Assembly (NCBI RefSeq): GCF_002286975.1
Contig: NZ_NSKB01000002.1
Coordinates: forward strand, 248,001-312,000
Direction of reading: 5' to 3'
Length of the DNA: 64,000 nt
Source of the DNA: Halomonas salipaludis
GTDB taxonomy: Bacteria > Pseudomonadota > Gammaproteobacteria > Pseudomonadales > Halomonadaceae
Positions 7,754 to 16,764 of the stretch are shown here, piece after piece. The translations under genes and the position numbers were made by a program. Under the pieces are notes generated by a model. That model was not told the origin of the DNA and made no database searches. It saw nothing but the letters and a program-made list of their open reading frames with translations. How positions within the stretch are numbered: the first letter of the stretch is position 1; each line of letters begins with the position of its first letter.

Positions 7754-10074
7754 GCGATGCGCAACGTCCCAATCGAATCGAATGGCTCGCCGCCTGGGGT
7801 TGGGCCGGGCTGCTGCTGGGGTGCGCCATTCTACTGGCCGGCTTACTGAGCCAGGGGAGGCCGCTGGATACACGCATCACTGCGCTACTGCCAGAAACCC
7901 ACCAGGCGGCTCTGATCGAACGGGCCGAGCAGCGCTTGATCCAGGCCGTCGAGAATCGCTTCGTGCTGCTGGTCAGCGGCGAGTCTCCAGATCGGCTGGT
8001 CAGTGATCTGAAGGCCCGCCTATGGGATTCCACCAGCGTCAGCAGCTTCGATGATGCCAACCTCGAGCGACCCGACAGCGCCTTGGCGCCGTACCGTTAC
8101 CGCCTGCTGGCCGAGCCCCTCGCCAGTGCCGATAGCGAAGCCTGGGTACGGCGCGGCCTGACACGGCTATTCACCCCTGGCAGCGAGGCCAATCCGCGGC
8201 GCGATCCTTTCGGCCTGCTCGATACTTGGCTGGAACAGCGCTTCGACAGTTCCATCCGCTTGATCGATGGCCTGCCTGCCATCAGCGATGGCGGGAAACA
8301 CTGGTTCGTCGTCAGCGGCCAGCTCTCCGCCAGCCCTTACGACATGGCCCTGCAACGGCGGCTTGTCACGGCGCTGTCTAGCTTTCGCGATGCTCACCCC
8401 GAGGCCGAGCTGTTGCGCAGCGGTCTGGTGTTCCATGCCGCCGCCGGAGCGGGCCAGGCCAAATGGGAAATCTCCACCATCGGGCTGGGGTCCCTGTTGG
8501 GTATCGGCTTGCTGCTATGGGTCGCGTTTCGACGCGCTGCAATCCTCGCCAGCCTATTGCTGCCGGTCGCCTGCGGCGTGCTGTTCGCGCTGCCACTGAC
8601 CTGGCTGCTGTTCGGCACGCTCAACCTGCTGACGTTGGCGTTCGGAGCCAGTTTGATCGGCATCGCGGTCGACTACGCCCTGCACCTGCAGTGCGCTCGC
8701 CAATTGACGCCCAAGCAACCGCTGGCACGCCTCTGGCCCGGTCTATTGCTGGGCCTGGTGTCCAGCCTGGCCGCCTATCTCGCCCAGCTAGCCACCCCCA
8801 TGCCGGGGCTACGCCAGATGGCCACTTTCGCCGTGCTGGGATTGATCGGCGCGTGGCTGACCGTGCGGCTGTGGCTACCGTGGTTTTCCCCGCATCCTCA
8901 TCCCATGACAGTAACCATAGCGACTCGGCTGAACAGGTTGCGGCTGCCGTCTCGAGCGCCCTATCGCTGGTGCCTGCTGGCCATGCTGGGGTTAGCCGCA
9001 GGGATATTGATCCTTACACGCTTGGCAGCCAACGACGACCTACGTCAGCTCAACCCTTCGCCCGCCGGGCTGATCGCCGAGCAGCAGCGTGTACAGACCT
9101 TGCTCGAACGCCCATCCGGCAACCGCTACCTCGTCGTCACCGCCGAACACGAAGCCGAGTTGCTGGAGCGACTGGAAGCCCTGGAAGCCCCCCTCGTGGA
9201 GCTACAGGCACTGGGGCACTTGTCCCATTATCGGCATCTCGCCCAGGCGGTACCCTCTCCAGCGACCCAACGAGCCAATCTGGAACGGGTGCGTCAAGCC
9301 TATGTCACTGCCCTACCCGAGTTGGTCGCCCAGGCCGGCCTGCCCCCGACGCTGCGGGAGTCCGCCCTCGAACCGCTACGCGCGGTACCGCAGCTGACTC
9401 TCGATACTTGGCTAAAGATGCCAGCGGGACGTGCCGATAACACGCTGTGGCTCGGCGATGACTCCACACAAGACGATGCAACGCCCCAACTGGCCGCCCT
9501 GGTCGCACTGGGAGATGCCGATGAGGTCGCACAGCAAGCGCTCAGCCGGCTCGCGGCATCAGCACATGTCCAGTATCAGGATCGGGTGGCAACGCTCTCG
9601 GAGCATTTGGCACGGCTCCGCGACCAGATCGCCCTATGGTTGGCGGTTGCCGTGGTGGGGTTGACGCTACTGTTCGGCTGGCGCTATAGGCTTCGAGCCT
9701 GGCGTATACTGCTGCCCCCGCTGGGGGCGGTGGTTGCAACGCTGGCGCTGTTCAGCGCGCTGAACATCGACCTGACGCTGTTTCATCTACTGGGACTGCT
9801 GCTGGTGCTGGGCATTGGCCTCGACGCCGGTATTTTCAGCACCGAACACCCCGACAGCCTAGCGGCCTGGCTGGCGATAACCCTGTCCTGTGCGTCGAGT
9901 CTGCTTGCCTTCGGCTTGCTGTCCTTCAGCGCCACACCGGCATTGCACTATCTGGGCCTGACCTGCCTCATCGGCCTCGCGGCGACCTGGGCCCTGGTGC
10001 CCTTCGCCAGGGCGGAGACCGATCGGCGCATTTCCGAGCCCGACCACAGCCGTGATGGCCAACAGGAGACATGA
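7750..10074 (+). CDS. apeM: MMPL/RND-superfamily exporter (ApeM)
   Basis: A 774-residue inner-membrane transporter of the RND/MMPL type with two halves. Each half has one helix (near residues 12-35 and about 400-418), a periplasmic loop, then a bundle of about five helices (about 235-375 and 625-755). It starts with GTG at 7750, overlapping the apeL stop by 4 nt. In aryl polyene clusters this protein is the predicted exporter that hands the lipid-like pigment to the periplasmic LolA-like carrier. No truncation is apparent. Confidence 0.85.
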   Translation: MSDAQRPNRIEWLAAWGWAGLLLGCAILLAGLLSQGRPLDTRITALLPETHQAALIERAEQRLIQAVENRFVLLVSGESPDRLVSDLKARLWDSTSVSSFDDANLERPDSALAPYRYRLLAEPLASADSEAWVRRGLTRLFTPGSEANPRRDPFGLLDTWLEQRFDSSIRLIDGLPAISDGGKHWFVVSGQLSASPYDMALQRRLVTALSSFRDAHPEAELLRSGLVFHAAAGAGQAKWEISTIGLGSLLGIGLLLWVAFRRAAILASLLLPVACGVLFALPLTWLLFGTLNLLTLAFGASLIGIAVDYALHLQCARQLTPKQPLARLWPGLLLGLVSSLAAYLAQLATPMPGLRQMATFAVLGLIGAWLTVRLWLPWFSPHPHPMTVTIATRLNRLRLPSRAPYRWCLLAMLGLAAGILILTRLAANDDLRQLNPSPAGLIAEQQRVQTLLERPSGNRYLVVTAEHEAELLERLEALEAPLVELQALGHLSHYRHLAQAVPSPATQRANLERVRQAYVTALPELVAQAGLPPTLRESALEPLRAVPQLTLDTWLKMPAGRADNTLWLGDDSTQDDATPQLAALVALGDADEVAQQALSRLAASAHVQYQDRVATLSEHLARLRDQIALWLAVAVVGLTLLFGWRYRLRAWRILLPPLGAVVATLALFSALNIDLTLFHLLGLLLVLGIGLDAGIFSTEHPDSLAAWLAITLSCASSLLAFGLLSFSATPALHYLGLTCLIGLAATWALVPFARAETDRRISEPDHSRDGQQET

Positions 10075-10078
10075 TTGC

Positions 10079-11341
10079 ATGGAATCGTATGACACTACCG
10101 ATGTCGCCATCATCGGCGCTGGCCCTGCCGGAGCCGCCGCGGCCGCCTGGCTAGCCCGGCGCGGCCTGCGAGTCCGGGTCATCGAGCGCAGCCGCTTTCC
10201 ACGCTTTTCCATCGGTGAAAGCCTGCTGCCGCAATGCATGGTGCATCTCGAGGCCTGTGGCCTGCTCGAGGCGGCACAGGCCGGTGGCTTTCAGCCCAAG
10301 AACGGCGCGGCCTTCACTTGGCGCGGCCGGGACACCGCCATCGATTTTCGTGACAAGTTCAGTCCTGGCCCCGGCGCCACCTGGCAGGTCGAGCGCGCCG
10401 ATTTCGACCAACGCTTGATCGAGGGGGCTCGCCAGGCCGGCGCCGTGGTCGAATTCGACACTCGCGTCGAGGCTTTCGTCGCCGATGCCAAGCGACCCAG
10501 CCTGACACTGGTCGGCCCCAATGGCGAGCGACGTTCGCTAAGAGCCCAGTTCGTGCTCGATGCCAGCGGCTATGGTCGCGTCCTGGCAAGACTCGCCGAC
10601 CTTGCCCAGCCCTCTACCCTGGAATCGCGCTGTGCCCTATTCACCCACGTCGAGGATCGCATCGACTGTCCGAAGCATGACCGTGAGAAGATCCTGATCG
10701 GCCTGCATCCGACGCATCCGGGCATCTGGTATTGGCTGATCCCCTTCCAGCGAGGGCGCGCCTCGCTCGGCGTGGTCGGTGACCGAGCGACGCTCGAGGC
10801 CGCCGGTGCCGATGACGGCGAACGCCTCTGGCATTTCGTGCATGCCGAGCCCCGGCTTGCCGGGTTGCTGACCAATGCCGCGGCCATCCGTGACATCGGC
10901 TGCCTGGAAGGCTATTCCGCCGATGTCCGGCGCTTGCATGGCCCCGGTTTTGCCCTGTTGGGCAACGCCGGTGAATTCCTCGATCCGGTCTTTTCCTCGG
11001 GGGTCACCATCGCCCTGGACTCGGCGCTACGTGCCGTCCCCCTGGTCGAGCGCCAGCTCGCCGGAGATATCGTCGACTGGGACCAAGAGTTCGAGCAGCC
11101 GCTTAGACGCGGTGTGGCCACCTTCCGCGAGTTCGTCGATGCCTGGTATGACGGGCGCCTGCCACGCATCATCTTCAATGAACAGCAGACACCGCGTATC
11201 CGCGCAATGATCAGTTCAGTGCTTGCCGGCTATGCCTGGGATGAGAACAATCCTTTCGTCGCCGCCAGCCGCCGCCGTCTGAACAGTCTGGCCGAGGCGT
11301 GCGGCGGCGATGCCACGCCTGCCATCAGTGAGGTTGGCTAG
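10079..11341 (+). CDS. Flavin-dependent oxidoreductase with halogenase motifs
   Basis: A 420-residue FAD enzyme. The dinucleotide-binding motif is 'VAIIGAGPAGAAAAAW' (residues 9-24). Three features of flavin-dependent halogenases are visible: 'FPRFSIGESLLP' (40-51), a lysine in the context 'FQPKNGAAFTW' (Lys74), and an exact WXWXIP block at 217-222 ('WYWLIP'), which in halogenases keeps FADH2 from acting as a monooxygenase. Phenolic/ACP-linked halogenases such as PltA share the Lys-X-Gly-Ala-X-Phe-X-Trp pattern. The enzyme could chlorinate or brominate the aryl head, as in xanthomonadins and flexirubins. A non-halogenating hydroxylase or reductase of the same superfamily remains possible. The ATG at 10079 lies just after the exporter stop. 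Confidence 0.75.
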   Translation: MESYDTTDVAIIGAGPAGAAAAAWLARRGLRVRVIERSRFPRFSIGESLLPQCMVHLEACGLLEAAQAGGFQPKNGAAFTWRGRDTAIDFRDKFSPGPGATWQVERADFDQRLIEGARQAGAVVEFDTRVEAFVADAKRPSLTLVGPNGERRSLRAQFVLDASGYGRVLARLADLAQPSTLESRCALFTHVEDRIDCPKHDREKILIGLHPTHPGIWYWLIPFQRGRASLGVVGDRATLEAAGADDGERLWHFVHAEPRLAGLLTNAAAIRDIGCLEGYSADVRRLHGPGFALLGNAGEFLDPVFSSGVTIALDSALRAVPLVERQLAGDIVDWDQEFEQPLRRGVATFREFVDAWYDGRLPRIIFNEQQTPRIRAMISSVLAGYAWDENNPFVAASRRRLNSLAEACGGDATPAISEVG

Positions 11342-11908
11342 GTGCAACACTCCCTTCTATGCCGAGCGCTTTTGCTCGTTGCTCTTGTGCTGTTGATAGG
11401 CTGTGCCGGGCGGCCAGTCGATGCACCGCTACCCAAGCTGGCAGCCCTTCCCGAGCTGGCCACGCGCATGCAGCGCCTGACATTCCTCCAGCAGGACCGA
11501 CGCCACGAACTGATCGGCGCTCTGCGCCATGACGAACGATCGCTGCGCCTGGCCTTGCTGAGCCCCCAAGGACAACGCCTGCTGACCTTGGTACAAGACG
11601 ACCAGGGTGCGCGTTTTCTTGCCGGTGCATCGTTCGACCCACCGTTCACGGCTGAATGGCTTGCCAATCGTCTGGCCTGGAGCCTGTGGCCGTCGTCGGC
11701 ATTGGCCCAGGCCTTTGCCGGGACTGACTGGGCTTTGGTGGAAGACGGTGAGGGGCGTACCATCCGCTACCGGAACGAAGACATCGCTCACGTCACCGGC
11801 AGTGCGGAATGCCGGGTCATTGATGACATTGTGGGTAACTATCGCTTGACCATCGCACCCCTTGACGACCCAACCGAGCGGACGAAAGCCCTATGCCCAG
11901 CCGATTGA
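11342..11908 (+). CDS. apeN: DUF3261 lipoprotein (ApeN-like)
   Basis: A 188-residue predicted lipoprotein. The N-terminus has a hydrophobic stretch ending in the lipobox-like 'LVLLIGCAGR', so Cys near residue 21 should be lipidated. The middle part 'RLTFLQQDRRHELIGALRHD' and following strands fit the DUF3261 family found in aryl polyene loci. It is probably an outer-membrane acceptor or LolB-like partner for ApeL, by position. The GTG start touches the upstream TAG stop; the next gene begins 16 nt before its end. Confidence 0.75.
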   Translation: MQHSLLCRALLLVALVLLIGCAGRPVDAPLPKLAALPELATRMQRLTFLQQDRRHELIGALRHDERSLRLALLSPQGQRLLTLVQDDQGARFLAGASFDPPFTAEWLANRLAWSLWPSSALAQAFAGTDWALVEDGEGRTIRYRNEDIAHVTGSAECRVIDDIVGNYRLTIAPLDDPTERTKALCPAD

Positions 11909-13086
11909 GTCCCATACAGGAACAGCCCTGTCGTCTCCTGCCTCCGGCGCTGGTCTGCCCGCTAGGCGACGACCTGGAGACGATCGCGAATGCTCTCTTC
12001 AGCGGTCGCCGTGGCCTGGTCCACGACGATGCCTTTACCCCGGGCCGCCCCTTGCCACTGGGACGGGTGAGCTGCCTTCTGCCCGATCCCAGCCGCTTGA
12101 CGGCAGTTCATCGCTCGCGAAATAACCAGTTGCTAGCCGCGGCACTAGAGCGTCTCGCACCGACTCTCGAGGCTTATCGCTTACGCTGTCCCCAGGCGCG
12201 CATCGGAGTGGTGCTAGGCACCAGCACCTCGGGTATTGGGGAAACCGAAGTTGCCCTGGCCCAGCGCCAAAGAGAAGGTGCCTGGCCCGCCGACTTTCAC
12301 TATCAGCGTCATGAGATCGGCTCTCCGGCCTGCTTCGTCGCCGAGTGGCTCGGCCTCGATGGTCCGGCTTACACCCTGTCCACTGCCTGCACGTCGAGTG
12401 CCCGAGCCCTGGCCAGTGCCAAGCGCCTGTTGGCAAGTGGCGCCTGCGATGCGGTGATCGCTGGCGGTGCCGATAGTCTGTGCGGCCTGACCGTCAACGG
12501 CTTCGCCTCCCTCGAGGCGCTCAGCGATGCCCCCTGCCAGCCCTTCTCGATCAATCGTGACGGCATCAATCTGGGCGAAGCTGCGGCACTGTTCCTGGTC
12601 ACTGCCGAAACCGGCGGCATCCAGCTCAGTGGTTACGGCGAGACCAGCGATGCCTACCATATTTCAGCCCCGCGGCCCGACGGCCAGGGCGCCATCGCCG
12701 CCATTCAGACGGCACTGGACATGGCTCGACTGCCGGCTACGACCATCGATTACCTCAACCTGCACGGTACCGCGACCCGACAGAATGACAGCATGGAAGC
12801 CTTGGCCATCTCCCAGCTCTTCGACGACACGCTGCCATGCAGCTCGACCAAGGCTCTGACCGGCCATACCCTGGGGGCCTGTGGCGCACTGGAAGCGGCA
12901 TTCTGCTGGATGACCCTAGACGCCGGCCGGTTACCGCCTCACGTCCATGATGGACAACTCGACCCGCAACTGCCGCCACTGTGCTATGCCTCGGCCGGGA
13001 AACATAACGCTTGCCGAGCGCTCAGCAATGCCTTCGCTTTCGGCGGCAATAACATTGCCCTGCTGCTGGAGCGTTGCGATGACTGA
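11893..13086 (+). CDS. apeO: Beta-ketoacyl-ACP synthase (ApeO-like)
   Basis: A 397-residue FabF/FabB-type condensing enzyme. The nucleophile is Cys166 in 'STACTSSARALA', and both catalytic histidines are visible in 'LNLHGTATRQND' and 'ALTGHTLGACGALEA', so it is a true ketosynthase, not a chain-length factor. It elongates the ACP-bound polyene, with the dehydratase, ketoreductase and second synthase encoded immediately downstream. The start overlaps the lipoprotein gene and the stop overlaps the dehydratase start by 8 nt. Confidence 0.9.
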   Translation: MPSRLSPIQEQPCRLLPPALVCPLGDDLETIANALFSGRRGLVHDDAFTPGRPLPLGRVSCLLPDPSRLTAVHRSRNNQLLAAALERLAPTLEAYRLRCPQARIGVVLGTSTSGIGETEVALAQRQREGAWPADFHYQRHEIGSPACFVAEWLGLDGPAYTLSTACTSSARALASAKRLLASGACDAVIAGGADSLCGLTVNGFASLEALSDAPCQPFSINRDGINLGEAAALFLVTAETGGIQLSGYGETSDAYHISAPRPDGQGAIAAIQTALDMARLPATTIDYLNLHGTATRQNDSMEALAISQLFDDTLPCSSTKALTGHTLGACGALEAAFCWMTLDAGRLPPHVHDGQLDPQLPPLCYASAGKHNACRALSNAFAFGGNNIALLLERCDD

Positions 13087-13573
13087 AGCTCTGACATCCC
13101 AAAAGCTCGAGCTGCCTTGCGACATCGCCCATTACGTACCGCATCGACATGGCATGTGTCTGCTCGATACCCTGCTCGAGGTGGGCGACGAATACCTGCA
13201 TGCCGAGGTCACCCCCCGCCGCGACGACCTGTTTGCCGACCGCGATGGGATACCCGGCTGGGTGGGTCTCGAATGGCTCGCCCAGGCCGTTGCCGCCTGG
13301 GCCGGCGTGCAGGCCGTAGAAGGCGGCGGTACACCGCAGATCGGTTTTCTGCTCGGCACCCGACGCTACCGCTGCCAGGTTTCGACCTTCCCGTTCGGCC
13401 AACCTATTCATATCGAGGTCATGCTTGATTTTCGTGCCGACAACGGCCTGGGCGCCTTTCGCGGACGACTGCTCGACGGCGAGGGCCAGCAGCTCGCCAC
13501 CGCGACGCTCAACGTCTTTCAGCCCGAGTCGCGAGATGCGCTGGAAGCCATTCAACAGGAGAGCAACCAATGA
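13079..13573 (+). CDS. apeP: 3-hydroxyacyl-ACP dehydratase (ApeP-like)
   Basis: A 164-residue single hot-dog protein related to FabZ/FabA. The active-site helix is 'GIPGWVGLEWLAQAVAAWAG', with the expected Glu, and 'YVPHRHGMCLLDTLL' resembles the FabZ 'HRxPFLLID' block. It dehydrates the 3-hydroxyacyl-ACP produced by the next gene's product and gives the conjugated double bonds of the polyene. Because the hot-dog domain fused to the ligase lacks the acidic residue, this may be the main dehydratase. It is coupled to both neighbours by short overlaps. Confidence 0.85.
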   Translation: MTEALTSQKLELPCDIAHYVPHRHGMCLLDTLLEVGDEYLHAEVTPRRDDLFADRDGIPGWVGLEWLAQAVAAWAGVQAVEGGGTPQIGFLLGTRRYRCQVSTFPFGQPIHIEVMLDFRADNGLGAFRGRLLDGEGQQLATATLNVFQPESRDALEAIQQESNQ

Positions 13574-14295
13574 CCGATACCATTCTGGTCACCGGCTCGA
13601 GCCGCGGCATCGGTCGTGCCATTGCCCTGCGCCTGGCGCGGGATGGTTTCGATATCGTGCTGCACTGTCGCCATCGCAAGGAGGCCGCCGAAGCGGTCGC
13701 CAACGACATCCGCGCCCTGGGGCGCAGCGCCCGCATATTGTGTTTCGATGTCGCCGACCGTGAAACGGCACGTCATGCCATCGAAGCCGATATCGATGCA
13801 CATGGCGCCTACTATGGGGTGGTCTGCAATGCCGGTATCACCGCCGATGGCGCCTTTCCCGCCCTTTCCGACGAGGACTGGGACAGCGTCATCCACACCA
13901 ATCTCGATGGCTTCTACAACGTGGTCAAACCCTTGGTCATGCCGATGATTCGCCGTCGCGCGCCGGGCCGCATCGTGGTGATGTCTTCGGTATCGGGATT
14001 GATGGGCAATCGTGGCCAGGTCAACTACAGCGCCGCCAAGGCCGGCCTGATCGGTGCGACAAAGGCTCTCGCAGTGGAATTGGCCAAGCGGCGAATCACG
14101 GTCAACTGCGTCGCTCCGGGGCTGATCGACACCGACATGACCGATGACGTAGTCATCGAGGAAGCCCTCAAATTGGTTCCCATGCGTCGCACCGGCACCA
14201 GCGAGGAGGTCGCCGCCACGGTAGGCTTCCTGTGCTCGCAAGACGCCGGCTACATCACCCGGCAGGTCTTCGCCGTCAATGGAGGAATGTGCTGA
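13570..14295 (+). CDS. apeQ: 3-oxoacyl-ACP reductase, FabG-like (ApeQ)
   Basis: A 241-residue short-chain dehydrogenase. NADPH-binding 'VTGSSRGIGRAIAL' lies at the N-terminus, 'NAGITADGAF' in the middle, and the catalytic Tyr-Lys pair in 'VNYSAAKAGLIGATKALAVE'. It reduces the 3-oxoacyl-ACP after each condensation round of the polyene synthase. It overlaps the dehydratase by 4 nt and shares one base with the next synthase gene (TGATG). Confidence 0.9.
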   Translation: MTDTILVTGSSRGIGRAIALRLARDGFDIVLHCRHRKEAAEAVANDIRALGRSARILCFDVADRETARHAIEADIDAHGAYYGVVCNAGITADGAFPALSDEDWDSVIHTNLDGFYNVVKPLVMPMIRRRAPGRIVVMSSVSGLMGNRGQVNYSAAKAGLIGATKALAVELAKRRITVNCVAPGLIDTDMTDDVVIEEALKLVPMRRTGTSEEVAATVGFLCSQDAGYITRQVFAVNGGMC

Positions 14296-15554
14296 TGCCG
14301 GGCGAGACGCTGCGCAAGGATGGACTCGGCCGTCGAGTGGTGGTCACCGGCATGACCGGCTTCTCGCCGATCGGCAATGACTGGCCAAGCATACGGGCAC
14401 GCCTCGCACGACTTGAGAGTGGTATTCGCCACATGGACGACTGGTCCGAATACGAGGGGCTCAACACCCGCCTGGGGGCGCCGGTCACTGACTTCAGCCT
14501 CCCAGGCCACTATAACCGCCGGGCCCTGCGCAGCATGGGCCGGGGCGCACAGATGGCCACCCGAGCCAGTGAGCTGGCACTGGAGGATGCGGGATTGCAC
14601 GACTCCCCGTTACTGGGTAGCGGCCAGATGGGAATCGCCTACGGCGCATCCGCGGGTGAGCCCGACGCCGTGGCCGACTTCGGCAATATGCTGATCAACA
14701 AGTCGACCGACGGGCTCAACGCCAATTCCTATATCCGCATGATGGCCCATACCGCCCCGGTCAACATCGGTGTGTTCCTCGGCGTGCGCGGGCGCATCCA
14801 TACCACCTCCAGTGCCTGTACCTCAGGCAGCCAGGGCATCGGCTACGCCTATGAGGCGATTCGCTTCGGTCGCCAGACGGCGATGATCGCCGGCGGCTGC
14901 GAGGAGCTGTCGGCCTCCGAGGCTGCCGTCTTCGATACGCTGTTCGCCACCAGTACCCGCAACGACGCCCCTCACACCTCCCCGCGCCCTTTCGATGCCG
15001 ATCGCGACGGGCTGGTGATCGGTGAAGGTGCCGGCACCTTGATCCTCGAGGAACTCGAACACGCCACGGCGCGCGGTGCCGACATCTACGCCGAGCTGGT
15101 GGGCTTCGGCACCAATAGCGATGGCCGCCATGTCACTCAGCCCGACGCCGGCATGATGGAACTGGCCATTCGCCAAGCCCTCGATGACGCCGGGCTACGA
15201 CCGGAGCAGATCGGCTACGTCAGCGCCCACGGCACCGCCACCGATCGTGGCGATGTCGCCGAAAGCCACGCCACCCACGCCGTGTTCGGCTCCAGGCTAC
15301 CGATCAGCGCCTTCAAGAGTTTTACCGGCCATACACTGGGCGCCTGCGGTGCACTGGAAGCCTGGGTCGCCATCGAGATGATGCGCGAAGGCTGGTTTCA
15401 TGCCACGGCCAACCTCGAGCGACCCGACAACGCTTGCGCGAATCTCGACTATCTATGCGGCGAAGCTCGCCACATCGACTGCGAGTACGTGATGAGCAAC
15501 AACTTCGCCTTCGGCGGCATCAACACCTCGTTGATATTCCGGCGCTGGCCATGA
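14295..15554 (+). CDS. apeR: Beta-ketoacyl-ACP synthase (ApeR-like)
   Basis: A 419-residue FabF-type condensing enzyme, the second in the cluster. The triad is complete: Cys175 in 'SSACTSGSQGIG', His in 'SAHGTATDRGD' and His in 'FKSFTGHTLGACGALEA'. It probably shares chain initiation and elongation with the synthase at 11893-13086. The ATG at 14295 overlaps the fabG-like stop and is preferred over an upstream in-frame start within that gene. It is the last of the tightly overlapped genes; 75 nt separate it from the next. Confidence 0.9.
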   Translation: MPGETLRKDGLGRRVVVTGMTGFSPIGNDWPSIRARLARLESGIRHMDDWSEYEGLNTRLGAPVTDFSLPGHYNRRALRSMGRGAQMATRASELALEDAGLHDSPLLGSGQMGIAYGASAGEPDAVADFGNMLINKSTDGLNANSYIRMMAHTAPVNIGVFLGVRGRIHTTSSACTSGSQGIGYAYEAIRFGRQTAMIAGGCEELSASEAAVFDTLFATSTRNDAPHTSPRPFDADRDGLVIGEGAGTLILEELEHATARGADIYAELVGFGTNSDGRHVTQPDAGMMELAIRQALDDAGLRPEQIGYVSAHGTATDRGDVAESHATHAVFGSRLPISAFKSFTGHTLGACGALEAWVAIEMMREGWFHATANLERPDNACANLDYLCGEARHIDCEYVMSNNFAFGGINTSLIFRRWP

Positions 15555-15629
15555 TGGCACTATTCCTTGCTATCCATGGTGCCGTAGTACCCCGACACAT
15601 AACATCAACCAAGAAGAAGGAACACTAGA

Positions 15630-16073
15630 ATGACCAGGGGATTGATTTCAGCCGTTATACTGCTCGGCGCCCTGCTGCTGGCCACGACGGGCCATGCACG
15701 CGATACCACACTCATGCTCTCCATCGAAGAGGCCATGAACACGCCTGAGGCCAGGGAGCGGCTCGATCCGAACATACGCTTCTTCTTTGCCGATGCTCCT
15801 CACGACGAGGTCATTACAGAACACGGCAATTTCGTCACCAACAAGAAGACCAATGCCTTCAACAAGAGCGATGAGGAAGCCTGCAAGTGGGTCATGCTGT
15901 CCACACTGATCAGCCTGCAGGATCGCGTCAAGACCGAAGGCGGCAATGCTGTGATCAATATCGAAAGCTACTACAAGCAGAATGTCATGGCATCGAGTAC
16001 CGAGTACGAATGCCATGCCGGCGCGTTGATGGCTGGAGTGGCGCTGCGTGGCGATGTCGTCACCCTGCGTTGA
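15630..16073 (+). CDS. Small secreted protein, YbjQ/RcsF-like core, function unknown
   Basis: A 147-residue protein with a clear signal peptide (residues 1-23, ending 'TGHARD'). The mature part contains 'GGNAVINIESYYKQN', which resembles the glycine-rich 'GANAVVNV' strand of the YbjQ/RcsF-type fold, and two cysteines (in 'EACKW' and 'YECHAG') that could form a disulfide. Similar small proteins, often mislabelled excinuclease subunits, accompany aryl polyene clusters; that is a recollection, not a search result. An AAGAAGG ribosome-binding site precedes the ATG. Role unknown, perhaps envelope-related. Confidence 0.6.
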   Translation: MTRGLISAVILLGALLLATTGHARDTTLMLSIEEAMNTPEARERLDPNIRFFFADAPHDEVITEHGNFVTNKKTNAFNKSDEEACKWVMLSTLISLQDRVKTEGGNAVINIESYYKQNVMASSTEYECHAGALMAGVALRGDVVTLR

Positions 16074-16077
16074 GTGA

Positions 16078-16692
16078 ATGACAGCCTATCTTGACCTTCT
16101 ATTGATACAAGCACCCGCCGGCAGCAACGGGGCTTGTCTGTCGCGGCTGGGACGCGAGTCGCTGTCGCGGCTCGCTGCACGTCGAAAATTCAACTGCAGC
16201 ATCGATGGCTGGTCACCCCGTGGGAGCGGGCCGCCCCGGCACCCCGGCCTGCCCGCACCCTGGCAGACCTGTCTAAGCCACAGTCAAGATATGGTCATAG
16301 CCGGTCTCGCCAATATTCCAGTTGGCGTCGACCTTGAAGGCACTCAAGCAAGGCATCTCACACGACTGCCAGGTCTCGTCGATCAGCTACCCCACCCACA
16401 GGTTCGCTGGGCCATTCATGGTTCTGCCAATCCATTATTGGCGTTCTATCGGACCTGGACGCTCTACGAGGCCCTATACAAGCATGCTAGCCTTGCGGGA
16501 CACTCACCCAAAAATCTCTTTGCAACTCGCCTCTACAGTACAGATGCGATATCTAGACATCATGCGTGGACCTGGCAGACACCATTATGGACCGTAACGA
16601 TTGTCGCTCAGCAAAGGACAATGGTCATCCGTAGTCTTCCTCACCTCGAGCTTTCGCAGTCACTCGCAGCAGATAGGCTCGCCATGCCATAG
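16078..16692 (+). CDS. Sfp-type 4'-phosphopantetheinyl transferase
   Basis: A 204-residue PPTase. The metal-binding motif 'PVGVDLEG' (Asp85, Glu87) is preceded by 'LSHSQDMVIA', and the second motif appears as 'FYRTWTLYEALYKH' with Glu131 and Lys135, all expected of Sfp/AcpT-like enzymes. It should attach the CoA-derived arm to the serines of the two ACPs at 766-1291. The reading frame is noticeably richer in A and T than the rest of the window and uses rarer codons (for example AUA, CUA), suggesting an origin by transfer. It begins 4 nt after the preceding gene. Confidence 0.8.
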   Translation: MTAYLDLLLIQAPAGSNGACLSRLGRESLSRLAARRKFNCSIDGWSPRGSGPPRHPGLPAPWQTCLSHSQDMVIAGLANIPVGVDLEGTQARHLTRLPGLVDQLPHPQVRWAIHGSANPLLAFYRTWTLYEALYKHASLAGHSPKNLFATRLYSTDAISRHHAWTWQTPLWTVTIVAQQRTMVIRSLPHLELSQSLAADRLAMP

Positions 16693-16764
16693 GCTTTTAG
16701 ACGGGAACCGATTGGCGCATCATGGGTCTCTGCCCAGGCATCCCGTTTCCCCGTCGGAGTCCAC

